A DNA stretch of 64,000 bases from Dillenia suffruticosa (lineage: Eukaryota; Streptophyta; Magnoliopsida; Dilleniales; Dilleniaceae). A program made the position numbers and the translations under genes. Where the stretch lies: NCBI GenBank assembly GCA_033439265.1, contig JAVTVX010000013.1, forward strand, positions 1,390,501 to 1,454,500, written 5' to 3'. The notes under the pieces are model-generated. The model was not told the DNA's origin and did no database searches. It was given only the letters and a program-made list of their open reading frames with translations. Numbering within the stretch: the stretch's first letter is position 1; each line of letters begins with the position of its first letter. Shown piece after piece: positions 25,717 to 36,891 of the stretch.

Positions 25717-28700
25717 GATGCAACCCATTCTTTGGAAGCATGTAATATCGCCCATGCTGAACTTCTGTAAAGGTCCTCAAACTGCAGCAAGAGCGCCATT
25801 TGGCTTCAAGAATTCAAATCTAGCTGGGCATATGGTTTCAAATCATGACCTTGTCATCCTGTAAGTATCACTATTGGAGACTTAGACATTGAGTTGGTTG
25901 CTTAATTTATTACTGGCAACCATAGGCATTGAAATTCTTAGGCCGGCATGTCAACTAGCCCTATGAACAAACTCATCCTTGGTCACCGGGAATGTACCAT
26001 AGGCACAAATGTCACTAGCTTTTAGACTTGGAAATTGATTCCCCTAGAACAATGTAAAAATCAATATTATGAGTTGATCAATTTATAATTTGTGATATTA
26101 TTTTTTATAATATATAATATTATTTGTATCACAAAATTAATTAATCGTATTATTATGAATAAGGATTACAAAAGTTTATTTCATCTAAATCAATTATTTG
26201 AGTGTTTTGAATAGGAATGTGAATGATTCATACGAGAGCACGAAGCAAAAATTTAAACAATACACTCTAGTTAATTGTCAGATTCATCTCTCTCTAGTTT
26301 GAATGAACTCTACAAGAGTCGGCATGATACAACTCTTAGGCCTTTGTGCGGATATGAACAAAAAAACGTCCGCACGAGACCAAATGGACACCTCTTCATA
26401 AAATGGTCTGTTTCATTTTTCAGATGCACAAGGGTTGTTTACTACAGAATTCCACAAATTTGACTCTTTTTCTTGCTTTTAGCCCATGAAACGGTCACAA
26501 AATTTCGTACAAGCAATCCAGCCTCTTCTACGAGGCGAACCCTCTTTGCTGGGTAGCAGCTTTGATTCTCTTTGCACTTCTGGAGCACTGAAATACCTAA
26601 GGTTTCGCCATCGTATAATTGGTTAAGCTAAATTTTCATAACATTAGAGCTTCGCCTTTCAAGACTTCTGTCCTCGGGCGATGATGGTCCTTCATACCTA
26701 AATTGAACTTTCTGCACCATGTTTTTATGAATAACAAGATCTGTTCTCAGAAATCTGGATTACACTTTCCATTAATCTACTCTTTCTTAGAAATACAAAC
26801 TCCATATAGTGAAGACAAGCAAAGGTAAAAAATGAGGTATCTCATCCCACTCTTTGTAAGGCCATTAGTTCATGCTTACACTTCAAAGAAAGTTTACAGA
26901 AGATCAATATTCCTCAATACAACCAAAGACCTTACGAGTCCAAAGGGACCAAGGGCTCCTTGGCTCCTCTCCTGACCTAGATCACGAGTTCGATTCCACT
27001 TCCCCCATCTTGTAGGGCAATGCCCTCCTTTGTAACCAAATATATTCAGCAATCTTGACAAATTGGCCTATTTCAACTTACCCCAATAATCCTCTTTGCT
27101 TCTCTATCTATGATTCCACTTGGGGTTGCCCCCATAACATTCTTCACTCGTTCCCACTGTCTCACAGGAATGGAGCTGGGTAGTAAGACTATTCGTGCAC
27201 AAATACAACATCATGACAACCTGCATTATATCTAAAACAAAATGCATTGGTTCATTGTTACCACATGGAAAACATCTCTGGCGTTCAGCCTAAAGTTTGG
27301 ACATTGTGGAAGTTATGGCAAAGTGAACAACTTAAAATGAGTGAGGTATATGTGGAAGCAATCCTCAAAGGCTTCAAGAGGTATATCTGATCAAGACTGA
27401 ACCCTCAGACAAGATTGTTGTCTCCATGGAAAACAATATTCATTACAACATCAAAACTCATATTAATATGGTATGGTATGAGGCAATGCGGTAATCATAT
27501 CCAGACCTGCCTAGGAGACAGCAAATAACTTTGTTCTTAGACACAACATCCTAAAATTGCTGTATCCAAAAAATTGAATCGGTATATGCATCTAAAACTA
27601 TGAACCTCATCCATGATGACAGAGACACTCTAAAGCTCAATTCAAAATGCATAACTATTTTAATATAAAGCACACTAAAAACAGTTTCCCATATAATTAA
27701 ATCATGTTGTAAAACACATTTATCTTGTCTATTGTGAGTGCACCATAGGTTTAAATTGGTGCACCGAAAGGTCTCTCCAATGTAATTAACATGGCAACCG
27801 TAATCGACCTATACAAAGAAAAATTCACAAAATTCCACCATCTACCACTGCTTAAGCATGAGCCTTTTATGTTGACTATGACTACTAAGTTAGAGCTTCA
27901 TTACCTACAATACAATCATCACCACAGCAATAAAATATAAATTTACTAGAAAATGGAAAAAAAGATACAGAAGCAATGTGCGTAAAATCACTTGCAAAAC
28001 AGCATATATTCAAGTGTTCAATTAAACAGTTTGCTGCATCTCCATCCTTAGATAAATTGCAAACATTAGTAAATCAACCTTGACAATATAGAAAATTAAC
28101 GATTCCAAACATACACAGGTAGGGCATTAGAAGTAGAACAAACAAAGACCCTAAAACTAAAGAATATATTCAAATCCGAAGAACTCAAGGGCAACAGGTG
28201 AGGAATCACCCAAATGATGTCCTCTTGCAAAATATATATATATCAAAGAAAGTATGGTATTTGATTGGGAAACATTTCTTATGGCAAGTGCAAAACACAA
28301 CAACCATAAACTTGTTTTTCAAATTCACTAGACACCCGCACAAAATGACTTGAGCCAAGATGCAATTATTAGATGTCATGAGTTAAGAACTTCAACAATA
28401 CTCGCATGTAAATCTTAATCACCAAAAATTTTATGTCAAACAAAACTAGCATGAGTACCAAAACTATCCACAGCTACATCACAATAGCAACATGTTACTG
28501 ACAAATTGTAATTATCACCAACATTAGCAACACCACCACCATAAATACACAGCACAGCAACCCAAGATGCCAACATTTACCCAACAATTCTAAGCAAAAT
28601 TTTTATGATTTCATCTTTCATCAATCCATTACTCCCAGTTGAACAATTTGCTTCTATGAACTAGTCCATACATATTAAACTTGCATGTAGAAATTAATCT

Positions 28701-29237
28701 TAAGAGATCCTATATTTGACACTAACCAACCTTGAGAAAACAATGAACAACCGCTCTCAAGACTCGTAACAAAAGTTAGAGAAGTTAAAATCTAAAAAAT
28801 CCAGATGCAGATGATATAAATAGTTCGTATGAAACTATCAGCGGACCCATTAAAACGAAGAACGACGGGATAAGACTAAATCACATAAATGGACAATGGA
28901 GAGAGAGAGAGAGAGAGAGAGAACTTTGGAGGAGAAAGAGAGACAAACTCAGAAATGGCATTTTAGTAAAATGGTTCGATTTGACTAGCGAAATTCCTCA
29001 ACTTGAAATCAGAAGAGGGAGCTTTTTTGTACTCATCGTTTTAACTCTGTTGTTCTCCCCCAAAATTCTTAATTCAAAATTTGGAAAATCATTGGGGAGA
29101 GAGAGAGAGAGAGAGAGATCGCTCAGGTCAGCGGGGTAATCGACACGCAAGGAGAATCAACGAGAAAGAGACCCCTGCATTCCGGTCTGTTGAGCTTGAA
29201 TTTCACTGATTACATCACTGCGATCTTCACCATTACT

Positions 29238-29275
<38 letters not shown>

Positions 29276-30557
29276 CCCTTATGGCTACGTAATGCAAAGA
29301 AATACAGTCACCGACTACCAGGAAGGAAGAAAAGGAGGAATTTGATAAGCTTAGGATAAGGGTAGTTGTATTCTATTTCTTTTTCTAGGTTTGGATTTAT
29401 AGATCTTTTTTACGGATTACGTGCGGTTCGTTATCTTATGGATAAATCTCATTATGTTTTATCTTAACAAAACCCATCATCATTCCACTTTCGCTTCTTC
29501 CTAAGCACACCTCTGCCCTCTTAAAATATAAAATTTAAATTTAATTTAATTTACAAATTTTTTCTTACTAAAAATATTAAATTTAACTTTTTTCTTTTCA
29601 AAATTAAGTTAATTAATTTTTTTTTAAATCAACTTAATTCATATTTTTTCTCTTTAAAAAAAAGTTCTTTCCAAAAATAAATACATTAATTTTTCTATGA
29701 AATAAATAATTTATTTTAAATTTTGCCCCCTCTATATTCATTATTTCTTAATTTTCTCTTTTTAAAATTAATCGTATTAATTTTCCCTCTGAAAAAATTA
29801 ATTTAGTTTATTTTTTCTAATTATATTTGTTTTTGAGTTTCCTATTTTAAAAATTCAAAATTAATTTTTCTCTGTCTAAAATTAAAAATATTATTATTTT
29901 TTTCTTTTTTAAAAACAATTATATTTTCAATATATAAAAGAATCAACGGGAGGGAATTTTTTTCCCCCTTCTCACCTTATCTTACCTTTGGTAAATGTTA
30001 CCCATAAAAGTTTAGGTGGGGGTTGGTGGACTATGCAATCTTAAAGGAGGGATGGACATATTTCGTAGGAGACGAAAATTTTAAAGAAAAAATTATGTGG
30101 GTAACATACTTCTATAATATTTGTTATTTTCATATTCCTTATTTTTATTTGTTTCGCTGAATAAATGTAGCATTTAATTTTAATATATATAAAGTAAAAT
30201 ATTAAAAAAATATATATTAAATGATATATAATTTAATGAAAAAGAACAACAACAAGAACTAATAATTTAGAGTACACAACATTTATACAAATCGAGCATA
30301 TCTGGAATTTATAATAAATTTGTGTAAATGCAAGTAATGTAATTATTAGTAGGAAGAAAAGAATAACAATCCATTCCAGTGGGATTTTATTATTCAAGAA
30401 TTCGGAGATGTATCAAAAGAATGTGGTAAGGTATCCTTTACGAGTCAATTATCTACAAATTTGATTTACTTACCATTTGGCCAATCAATCAATACCTAAA
30501 CAACAATACATCCAGAATTTTAGTATTATTTACACCAAACATATATCCATCTCATTT
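25717..30557. other. Gene-poor 4.8 kb stretch downstream of the protease
   Basis: The first few hundred bases are presumably the protease 3' UTR. From about 26.2 to 28.8 kb no convincing open frame is visible on either strand. Near 26930-27040 there is a weak tRNA-like box B (gagttcgattcc, 26978-26989) that might mark an old SINE. From 28.9 to 29.35 kb three GA microsatellites sit in moderately GC-rich DNA (see separate entry). From 29.5 to 30.3 kb the DNA is almost entirely A/T. Confidence 0.5.
28899..29345 (-). other. Leader-like GA/CT-rich block, possible untranslated transcript start
   Basis: Three (GA)n runs (28899-28922, 29097-29118, 29238-29275) are spaced through DNA that is richer in GC than its surroundings and so resembles the 5' leaders of the genes in this window. 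On the minus strand an ATG after the largest CT run opens only a 7-codon frame (MVKIAVM). No protein gene follows downstream on that strand. It could be the leader of a non-coding transcript, or the remains of a lost gene. Confidence 0.3.
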
Positions 30558-31863
30558 TCAGTCCAACTCTTCAATCGTCTCCTGCACAAAATTTTAAAAA
30601 TCAAAATATAATATAAAAAATTAAAAAAGGAACACTGCCCCATAGAAAATCATGATGAATATTTACGGATGAGACTTACCAGAGCTTCTCGATTACGGCG
30701 ATTCCGGCGACGGCGCTGTGCTCTAGAGAGATGCTCGGATTCCTCCGTCTCTTCCCTTGCAGCACCGGTTGGTCGATTCGCAAACATGGGAAAAAGGTTA
30801 ATGATCCAACAAGCAATCCCATACCAAAAGGCAAGATGGCTAAACTTGTCACCCCCAAACCCAAGTGACGCCATGGTGTCTTTGGTAAAATCGGATTCTG
30901 GATAGGCATACAAGATGTTCCCCATTAGGGCCGTACATGCATCAGTTAACGCATTGAAGGCAGGCGCCCAAGTGAGTGTCCTGGTGGCACATTTGAATAG
31001 GAAAAGTGGCAAATATGACATGGCAAACTTGTCACCCCACAAAACCCAATAGTGCCAATACAACCCAACTTGGGCTCCAACCATGACGAGAAAGGGCGTC
31101 TGCCCTTTGCCAAATAGACCCCTTTGGATTGCCATGTCACGAGTAAACAGGGCCTTCCACTGTGTGATCCAACTGGGGTGACGGGTTTGGATGGTGTTGA
31201 TGAGGTCGATATTGCACTTGCATTCGAGGATTGACTGGATCAAGTAAAGAATGATGATGATCAGCATGATGATGGAAATCAAGGGTGGGATTAAGGGTAT
31301 GTTGTTGGAGACCAGGATGTGAAGGTAGCGGTACGAGCGGAAGAGGGTGAAGAGGGTGAGATACAGTAGCTGCACGTGCAGAGCAAACATTGACGCACCC
31401 CATGGTGTCACTTCGTACCCAAAGCAACCTCCTAGTAACCCGAGTGCAGAAAGCGACCCGCTGAACAATAGCAGATGATAAGGCCCTGAAATTCCCCAAT
31501 TATTAAAAAAAAAATAATAATAAAAATTGGTAAGAAATATTTATGGTATTGTAAACACACAATCACAAGCAACTGCAACTTAACTGACACCCTCTTTCCT
31601 CCCCATAAGAATCTAAAGTTGGAGTCTACCAAATAATAATAATAATAATAATAATAATTTAAAGGACAGTGAGCTTCGGGTATATATAAAAGGGTGGGCC
31701 CATTTTCTTGATGGGCTCGACCACTTTATCACATATCAAGAGAATTTAGCCGAAGTTGCCCAACACACTCCATATCCTTACCAAGTTCAGAAGTCACAGC
31801 AATTTTTATGTTCATTTGAATCACGTGATATCCATGGCTCGGAACGTGAGTACTAGTAAACAT
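30558..31863 (-). CDS. Multi-pass membrane protein of unrecognised plant family, 3 coding exons
   Basis: The large exon 30680-31485 carries about five hydrophobic stretches: LLLFSGSLSALGLLGGCFG, MFALHVQLLYLTLFTLF, LIPPLISIIMLIIIILYLIQ, FLVMVGAQVGLYWHYWVLWG and LAFWYGIACWIINLFPMF. It also holds a polar, conserved-looking RTLTWAPAFNALTDACTALMG and YPESDFTKDTMASLGFGG. It ends in a basic RAQRRRRNRRNRE tail. A GTAAGT donor at 30679 joins in frame to 30558-30581 (ETIEELD, stop). The acceptor at 31486 needs one base from upstream. Exon 31782-31863 supplies it: ATG at 31863 with an in-frame TAA just before it, 27 codons plus one base, then a GTAAGG donor. This gives 912 nt, 303 residues. The first exon is the least certain part; the alternative is an undetected start further upstream. 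Function and membrane are unknown. Confidence 0.65.
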
Positions 31864-32502
31864 AGATTATGTAGGAATAGAAGACTAGGATTTGATTAAA
31901 GAAATGAGCTTGATTTGATCAAAGATTGAAAAGAAATTAAACGAGAAACTGTAAGTTAATAGAGAAAGCAAAGGGCTTACCAATTAAAAATCAAGAAATT
32001 CTGTGGAAAATAAATAAACTCACAAACATGCACAGAAGAGATGAATATTACATAAAAATTTCCAAGACTGTGCTTTCAACTAGATTGAATGAATGTAAAA
32101 AGATAATAGAAACAGAGAGATGTGCTTCTTAAGTCATCACAGAGAATAATGCTCAAATTCAAGATTAGGCATTTAACACCCAAGGCAAACAAAAATTAAG
32201 CAACCAAATAGACAAATGTCATGAGGCAGATGAAGAACATCATCTCCATCATCATAAGAGGCAACACTAGGCAAAAATTCAAGCATCTGGTGAAGAAGGT
32301 GAGAGAGAGAGAGATTAGATAGAAAAAGATAAAGAAATGATGCAAAAAAAAGAGAGAATGGCGATGGCAAAGCAATGAAGAACATATTTGACTTTCATTA
32401 TCACTAGGCAGTAAGCAGAAACTTGGAATTTGACTCTACATACCAAATTCCTGCATGTCAATGAGTGAAGACAACATGATGAATCGGCAGTGTAATGAAA
32501 GC

Positions 32503-32541
<39 letters not shown>

Positions 32542-33575
32542 TTCTTTTTGCAAACTGATGTCGCTTTGTTTCTTGATGAAGTCTATAAAGAAATTCTGTG
32601 ATTAGCTAAACAAAGTTTTGTAACCGAATACTAACCGCCTGAAATTTGAGTACGCTATGTGGCAGTCGTCAATTGGTTGGATTAGCAACTTGAAAGACGG
32701 CCAAACTCTTAAAACAATGGTATTGGTAAATCGGAAGAAATTCAATGGAGGTGTACATTGCAAACGACGCGTTCCACCCTCCAGACCTCTTTCGTGAAAG
32801 TAAAACATTTGGATAATCCAACCATGAGTATTTTATTATTTGTTGATTGAGCCGGTACGATCCTAAACGTGTTTCTTTAAAATAAATCAAAATTAAAAAT
32901 CAGATTAAAATTTATATGATCCGTTTGGATAAATAAAATAAAAATAAAATTTTAAAATAAAAATATCAAATTATGAATTTTTAAAATTCAAGTAATTGGT
33001 AAAACTCATTTTTAAAATTTTGATTTTAAATTCAATTTTGATTCAGGAGCACGAACCAAACTTTCTCTTAATTATTTCTTGTCTTGACATAATTAATTTA
33101 GTTATGATACCCGAACATTTGACATCTCATATATCTCGATGCCTCAATGAAATGTATTTTAGGATAGGAGGTAGAGCAAAAGCATACCAAACTTATTTGG
33201 AAAAGTTCATTATATACTTTCCTAAGAAATATAAAACATTTAATTGGAGCAGCAATTAAATGTTTATAATATTTGTAATTTAGTTAAGTGGAGTGGTCTC
33301 TCTTAAACCCAAAAAATAGGAACAAAATATACATAAGAAAATTTAGAATTAAAAGGAGGAGATCGACATTCCATTCACTGCGCAGTCGGCCAATCACTTT
33401 AACCTAAGACAAACAAATGAGAGAGAGAGAGAGAGAGTCAAATAAAACCAATCAAAATTGAATTAATATTGGAACTTGGGAGATTGAAAAAAGGCAACCT
33501 ATTCCAACTCCGAACAATATGAATTCAGACACCCAAAAAAAAACAAAGTTCTTTGTTTCCCATTAAATTTGGGAA
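31864..33575. other. Intergenic stretch with CT and AAT microsatellites nearby
   Basis: No gene can be supported. A (CT)n run lies at 32506-32538. A minus-strand stretch at about 32170-32305 follows a good acceptor-like ttcttcaccag and encodes MLEFLPSVASYDDGDDVLHL, then stops. It could be a stray exon but has no partner. The rest is AT-rich. The 3' flank of the 79-residue gene lies at the right end. Confidence 0.5.
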
Positions 33576-33815
33576 TCAGTTAACGCCGGAAAGAATGAGA
33601 TATGTATTATGGACGAAGCCCAAAGCAGAATTCATATTCTGAATCGACTTGTGACTTTCACTGCTTTCTTTATGCGCATGGTTGTCATGGCGATGGTGAG
33701 AGTCTTGTGCGTTGGAGGGAGGATGGTAGTACATACGGGCCGTATGTGGGCAGTGAGAGTGGAAACGCGTCGCTATTCTCGCCCCTTGGTCTAACAACTC
33801 CATGTACTTGCTCAT
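33576..33815 (-). CDS. Small plant protein, 79 residues, function unknown
   Basis: An uninterrupted single-exon frame that begins [20 protein letters not shown], contains [14 protein letters not shown] and a His-rich RHDNHAHKE segment, and ends LVHNTYL-like before the stop ([12 protein letters not shown]). The start and the [15 protein letters not shown] block resemble a family of small uncharacterised plant proteins that I recall from Arabidopsis (At2g41730/At3g57450, low-certainty memory). Those lie close to the STELLO and M16 protease genes there, which fits its place here between the same two. No signal peptide or membrane segment is visible. I preferred the ATG at 33815 to one further upstream because upstream codons read through the CT-rich leader (33826-33881) as low-complexity Ser/Leu. 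Confidence 0.7.
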   Translation of the reverse strand: MSKYMELLDQGARIATRFHSHCPHTARMYYHPPSNAQDSHHRHDNHAHKESSESHKSIQNMNSALGFVHNTYLILSGVN

Positions 33816-34161
33816 CCTTTGATGCTCTTTCTCTCTCTCTACGTGAATTCTGGACCCACAGAGAGAAAGAGAGAGAGAGAGAGGCAGAAAGCCCCAATAA
33901 AATTGAGAGGAAGAAAGCCCCGAAAAAATTGGAGAGAGAAATTGATTTGACAAGGGCGATATTCGATCGCTTAAATTGGGGGCATATTAAGCCCTTTGTG
34001 TCCGTTCTTCCCCCCGGCCCTTACCAACCTTTCCAATTTTATTTTTTACTAATTTCCAAAAGTGCCACGAAATTCTCTCTAATTATAGTTGTACCCCATT
34101 ACAATTTTTTCACACCCCTTGTGCTCATTTATTGGAATTCGAGTTGGCCTTGGTTGTACAT

Positions 34162-34827
34162 TAAGGGTAAGTTTAGTCCACGGAGGGAAAGGATTAGATT
34201 TACTTCACCAGCAATAAATGTATTTTTTTTTTTTATTTGGTAAGAATAGGAGGGAAGGAAATAGATAGTATTTTTTTATTTAGTTAGAATAAAAAGTGAA
34301 AAAAAATACTACCTTATTTATTATTATACCTTTATAAAATAATATTTTTAATATTTCTCACCTTTAATTTTTAATTTAAAATATTTTTCTAAAAATAAAA
34401 TTTTTCAAAAATTAGTTATTTAATATATTTTTCTTTTTTATAAATTATTTTCATTATTATTTTATATTAAATAAAATTAGAAATTAATATAAAAAAGTGA
34501 AAAAAGTAAAATTAGAAAAAATATTTTGTCCAATAAAATTGATGAAATAAATTAAATTTTATTGTTTTATATTAAATAAAATTGAAATAAAAAATAATGA
34601 ACAATTTCGTAATTATAAAAGACGAAGAAAAACAAATCTGCTCAAAAATTTTATTTACTTTCATTTTCTTCCATTTTGGGACGGAAATGATTTCTTAAGA
34701 GAAAGAAGAAGGGATTACATCCCGCATTTTCTTCCTTACCAAACGATTAAAAAAAGGCCATTTCCTTCCACTTTTACTTCTTCTTCTCTTTTCCTTCCAC
34801 TTTTCACCCTAATCAAACTAGCCCTAA
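34162..34827. mobile_element. Tourist-like (PIF/Harbinger type) MITE, about 660 bp
   Basis: The left end gggtaagtttagt (34165-34177) and the complement of the right end, gggctagtttgat (34812-34824), form terminal inverted repeats. Each is flanked by the 3-bp duplication taa (34162-34164 and 34825-34827), the TWA target typical of PIF/Harbinger elements. The interior is AT-rich, and subterminal parts also pair loosely (ggagggaaagga near the left, gtggaaggaaaa as complement near the right). There is no transposase, so it would be non-autonomous. Confidence 0.6.
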
Positions 34828-36371
34828 GTGCCGCACAGCCTTTTTTATTTTTAGAATTCACCCAACAATTTTTATCATAAATTTATTACACTTTTAATCA
34901 TAAATACATGTTCATTTTGAGGGAAGTAGTTGAAATTCTTAGAAAATGAAATGAACATAACAATTGTTTAATTTTTCTTTCCTAGTAGAGACGGATGACA
35001 ATGGAAAAACTAAGGCCAAGAAAATGAAATAAAAAAATAATTGTTCTTAAAAAAAAAAAAACTAAATCGAAGCAAACATGAAAAAATATTTTTAATTGCA
35101 GTGGTCCGATCTAGTCCCTTGAGGACATAAATGAAAAATAATAAACTTTTTGTATTTTGGGTGTAATTTTAGTAATTTTCTTACTTTCAAGTCCTTTTAG
35201 CTTTTCATTTGTGGTGGGGTCGGTCGTGCGCAGTAAGGTCAATCTCCCATTCCGCAGGTTAGTGCGGTGAACATTCGCGCAAATTCATTTGTCCACGTGG
35301 CGCTTCTTTATTGGGTTATCTATGAACGGTGACGGATGTGCACTATTTGCTCAAAAATTTCAAGATCGGACGGCTGGAAGAGAACAATTAAAAAACCAAA
35401 TTTCTTTTTTGAGAAAAAATTAATTAGGGCATTTTTGAAGTTTCCAAAATGACAGTAGAATTAGAAGGGTCGAGATCGTAGAGAGACAGAGAGACCGCTT
35501 CAATGGACCGCGTTTTGTAGTGTGGAAATGACACTAGTACCTTCGCAAATTACATTCCTGCCATTTACGAATTCTTTTGGGTCGGTAGTCGATGCTTCTT
35601 GTTCTCGAGCATATCTAAGGTGTTCCTAGTGACCAGGTTTTTCCTTGGGTCACTTTTGAATTCGAGAGTAAGAAGAATTGGAGGTGGGCTAAACTACAAT
35701 TTCTATTTTTTTTTTTTTTTTTTGCTTATTTCAATCACCTATGAAGAAGAGGGAGGAGTCGTCATTTAATTTTAGGGACCAAAAAAATATACACACACAT
35801 ATATGTAGGTTTATAAATAAATAGAAAGTATAATAAATATAATTATATAAAATGTAAAATATTAAAAATAGAATTTTTTATTTTTCTTCGGTTGAAAATT
35901 TTTATTTTTTAAATAAGCAAAAAGAAAGAAATTTGTGAGAAGAGAAAATAAATAAGTGATAAAGGTTTTAAAATTTTAAAATTGTGTATGTTAATGAAAA
36001 GATAAAAGGTGTGTACCAATAATTAAATATTTTATTAGTATTTGAATTTTAAAAGAGGTAAGATTATTGTTTGCAAATGAATAGAAAAGTGAGAAATTAA
36101 GAAATATCGTGTATTATTCCACAGGCAGTAACAGATGTTCATGGTCATATTTATATAACTCCGTCTCTAACTTTAGACGTGGTCAGTATAGTGCGGTATA
36201 TATAGCAAATATGCTTTCAGTATTAGCTCAATATATAATAAATATTGTATTATCATAGTCGTAAATATTGTCTAAATATTGTGTGAATATTATATCACAA
36301 AAATTATATTTAAAATGATAAAATTAACAAAAAAAGATAAAAATAATGAGAGTTTGAAATTATTAATAATT

Positions 36372-36420
36372 ATTTACGAGAAGAGACAAATTTATTCAGA
36401 ATTTGTCTCTTCTCGTAAAT
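36372..36420. repeat. Perfect 21-bp hairpin with 7-nt loop
   Basis: Left arm atttacgagaagagacaaatt (36372-36392, 21 nt with final t) is followed by loop tattcag and then its exact complement at 36400-36420. The stem is not a simple repeat. It lies about 470 bp beyond the stop of the winged-helix gene. Confidence 0.9.
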
Positions 36421-36546
36421 TGACGTGGAACAGAATTTGCATCACTAGAATTCATTCAGGCAACGGGTCAAATGTAACGCAATTAAATTAACATATCAGA
36501 AAAGAAGAGTCCGCGTGGAGGAATGATATTTTGTACCCTCTCTTCA

Positions 36547-36606
36547 ATCACGTTCACAACACTTGATCTTAGCCAAAAGGCCGAGAAAGGTATCACGTTC
36601 ACAACA
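36547..36606 (-). mobile_element. Truncated U2 snRNA retropseudogene with 15-bp target duplication
   Basis: On the minus strand, from 36593 to about 36559, the sequence is the 5' end of U2 snRNA: ATACCTTTCTCGGCCTTTTG followed by GCTAAGATCAAGTGT. Identity stops after about 35 nt, before the branch-point recognition region. The fragment is flanked by the direct repeat atcacgttcacaaca at 36547-36561 and 36592-36606, which overlaps its ends by a few bases. The repeats mark insertion. Keeping the 5' and losing the 3' part fits the known class of self-primed snRNA cDNA pseudogenes. It cannot encode a functional U2. Confidence 0.85.
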
Positions 36607-36891
36607 TTGTGTCAAGAGAGCAACGGTCCAGATTTAACATGTCTATCTGTATATGAATGTGATTACAGAAAGCCTTCCCAAATACTTTCGTGGGAAGAAG
36701 CTTTCCTTCAAAAATAAGAGAATAATAGCCGTAAAAATGAATCCAAGAACCCATAATCATCAAAATTGGGCCCCTATCCTAACCCTAGGTTGCGTCTCCA
36801 AATTGTTCATTTTTACCTATCAAAGTGTTATTTAATGGAACTTTCAAGTGATAATATTTCGTTCTCTGCTCCCTTCCTATCCATATCATGT

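Larger units (their letters stand above)
33816..36891. other. Intergenic stretch with MITE, hairpin and U2 relic
   Basis: No protein gene is visible. The parts that can be named are listed separately: a CT/GA-rich leader of the 79-residue gene (33826-33881), a MITE (34165-34824), a perfect hairpin (36372-36420) and a U2 snRNA fragment (36560-36593). A less AT-rich island at about 35215-35480 contains a G-box (ccacgtgg, 35293-35300) but no gene follows on either strand. The right end should hold the 3' UTR of the winged-helix gene. Confidence 0.5.

Noticed and set aside
26930..27040. Possible tRNA gene (gagttcgattcc box B)
   Set aside because: No acceptor stem, D arm or anticodon arm can be drawn; at most an old SINE relic.
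30669..30905. Arg-rich plus-strand frame
   Set aside because: It is antisense to the basic tail of the membrane protein, whose minus-strand frame is longer and has membrane segments.
31782..31863. Starting the membrane protein at an internal Met (about 31400) instead
   Set aside because: The large exon begins at a good acceptor and reads through a membrane segment before that Met, and an upstream exon with matching phase exists.
32173..32385. Minus-strand frame with MLEFLPSVASYDDGDDVLHL
   Set aside because: An acceptor-like site precedes it, but no partner exon or family resemblance was found; it could be chance.
33602..34243. Plus-strand frame of 213 codons
   Set aside because: It is the reverse of the 79-residue gene and its GA leader, and runs on into the MITE. 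Composition (RERERER, Ser/Leu runs) reflects microsatellites.
35215..35480. GC-richer island with a G-box, possible promoter
   Set aside because: No coding sequence or leader-like structure follows on either strand within 1 kb that could be served by it.
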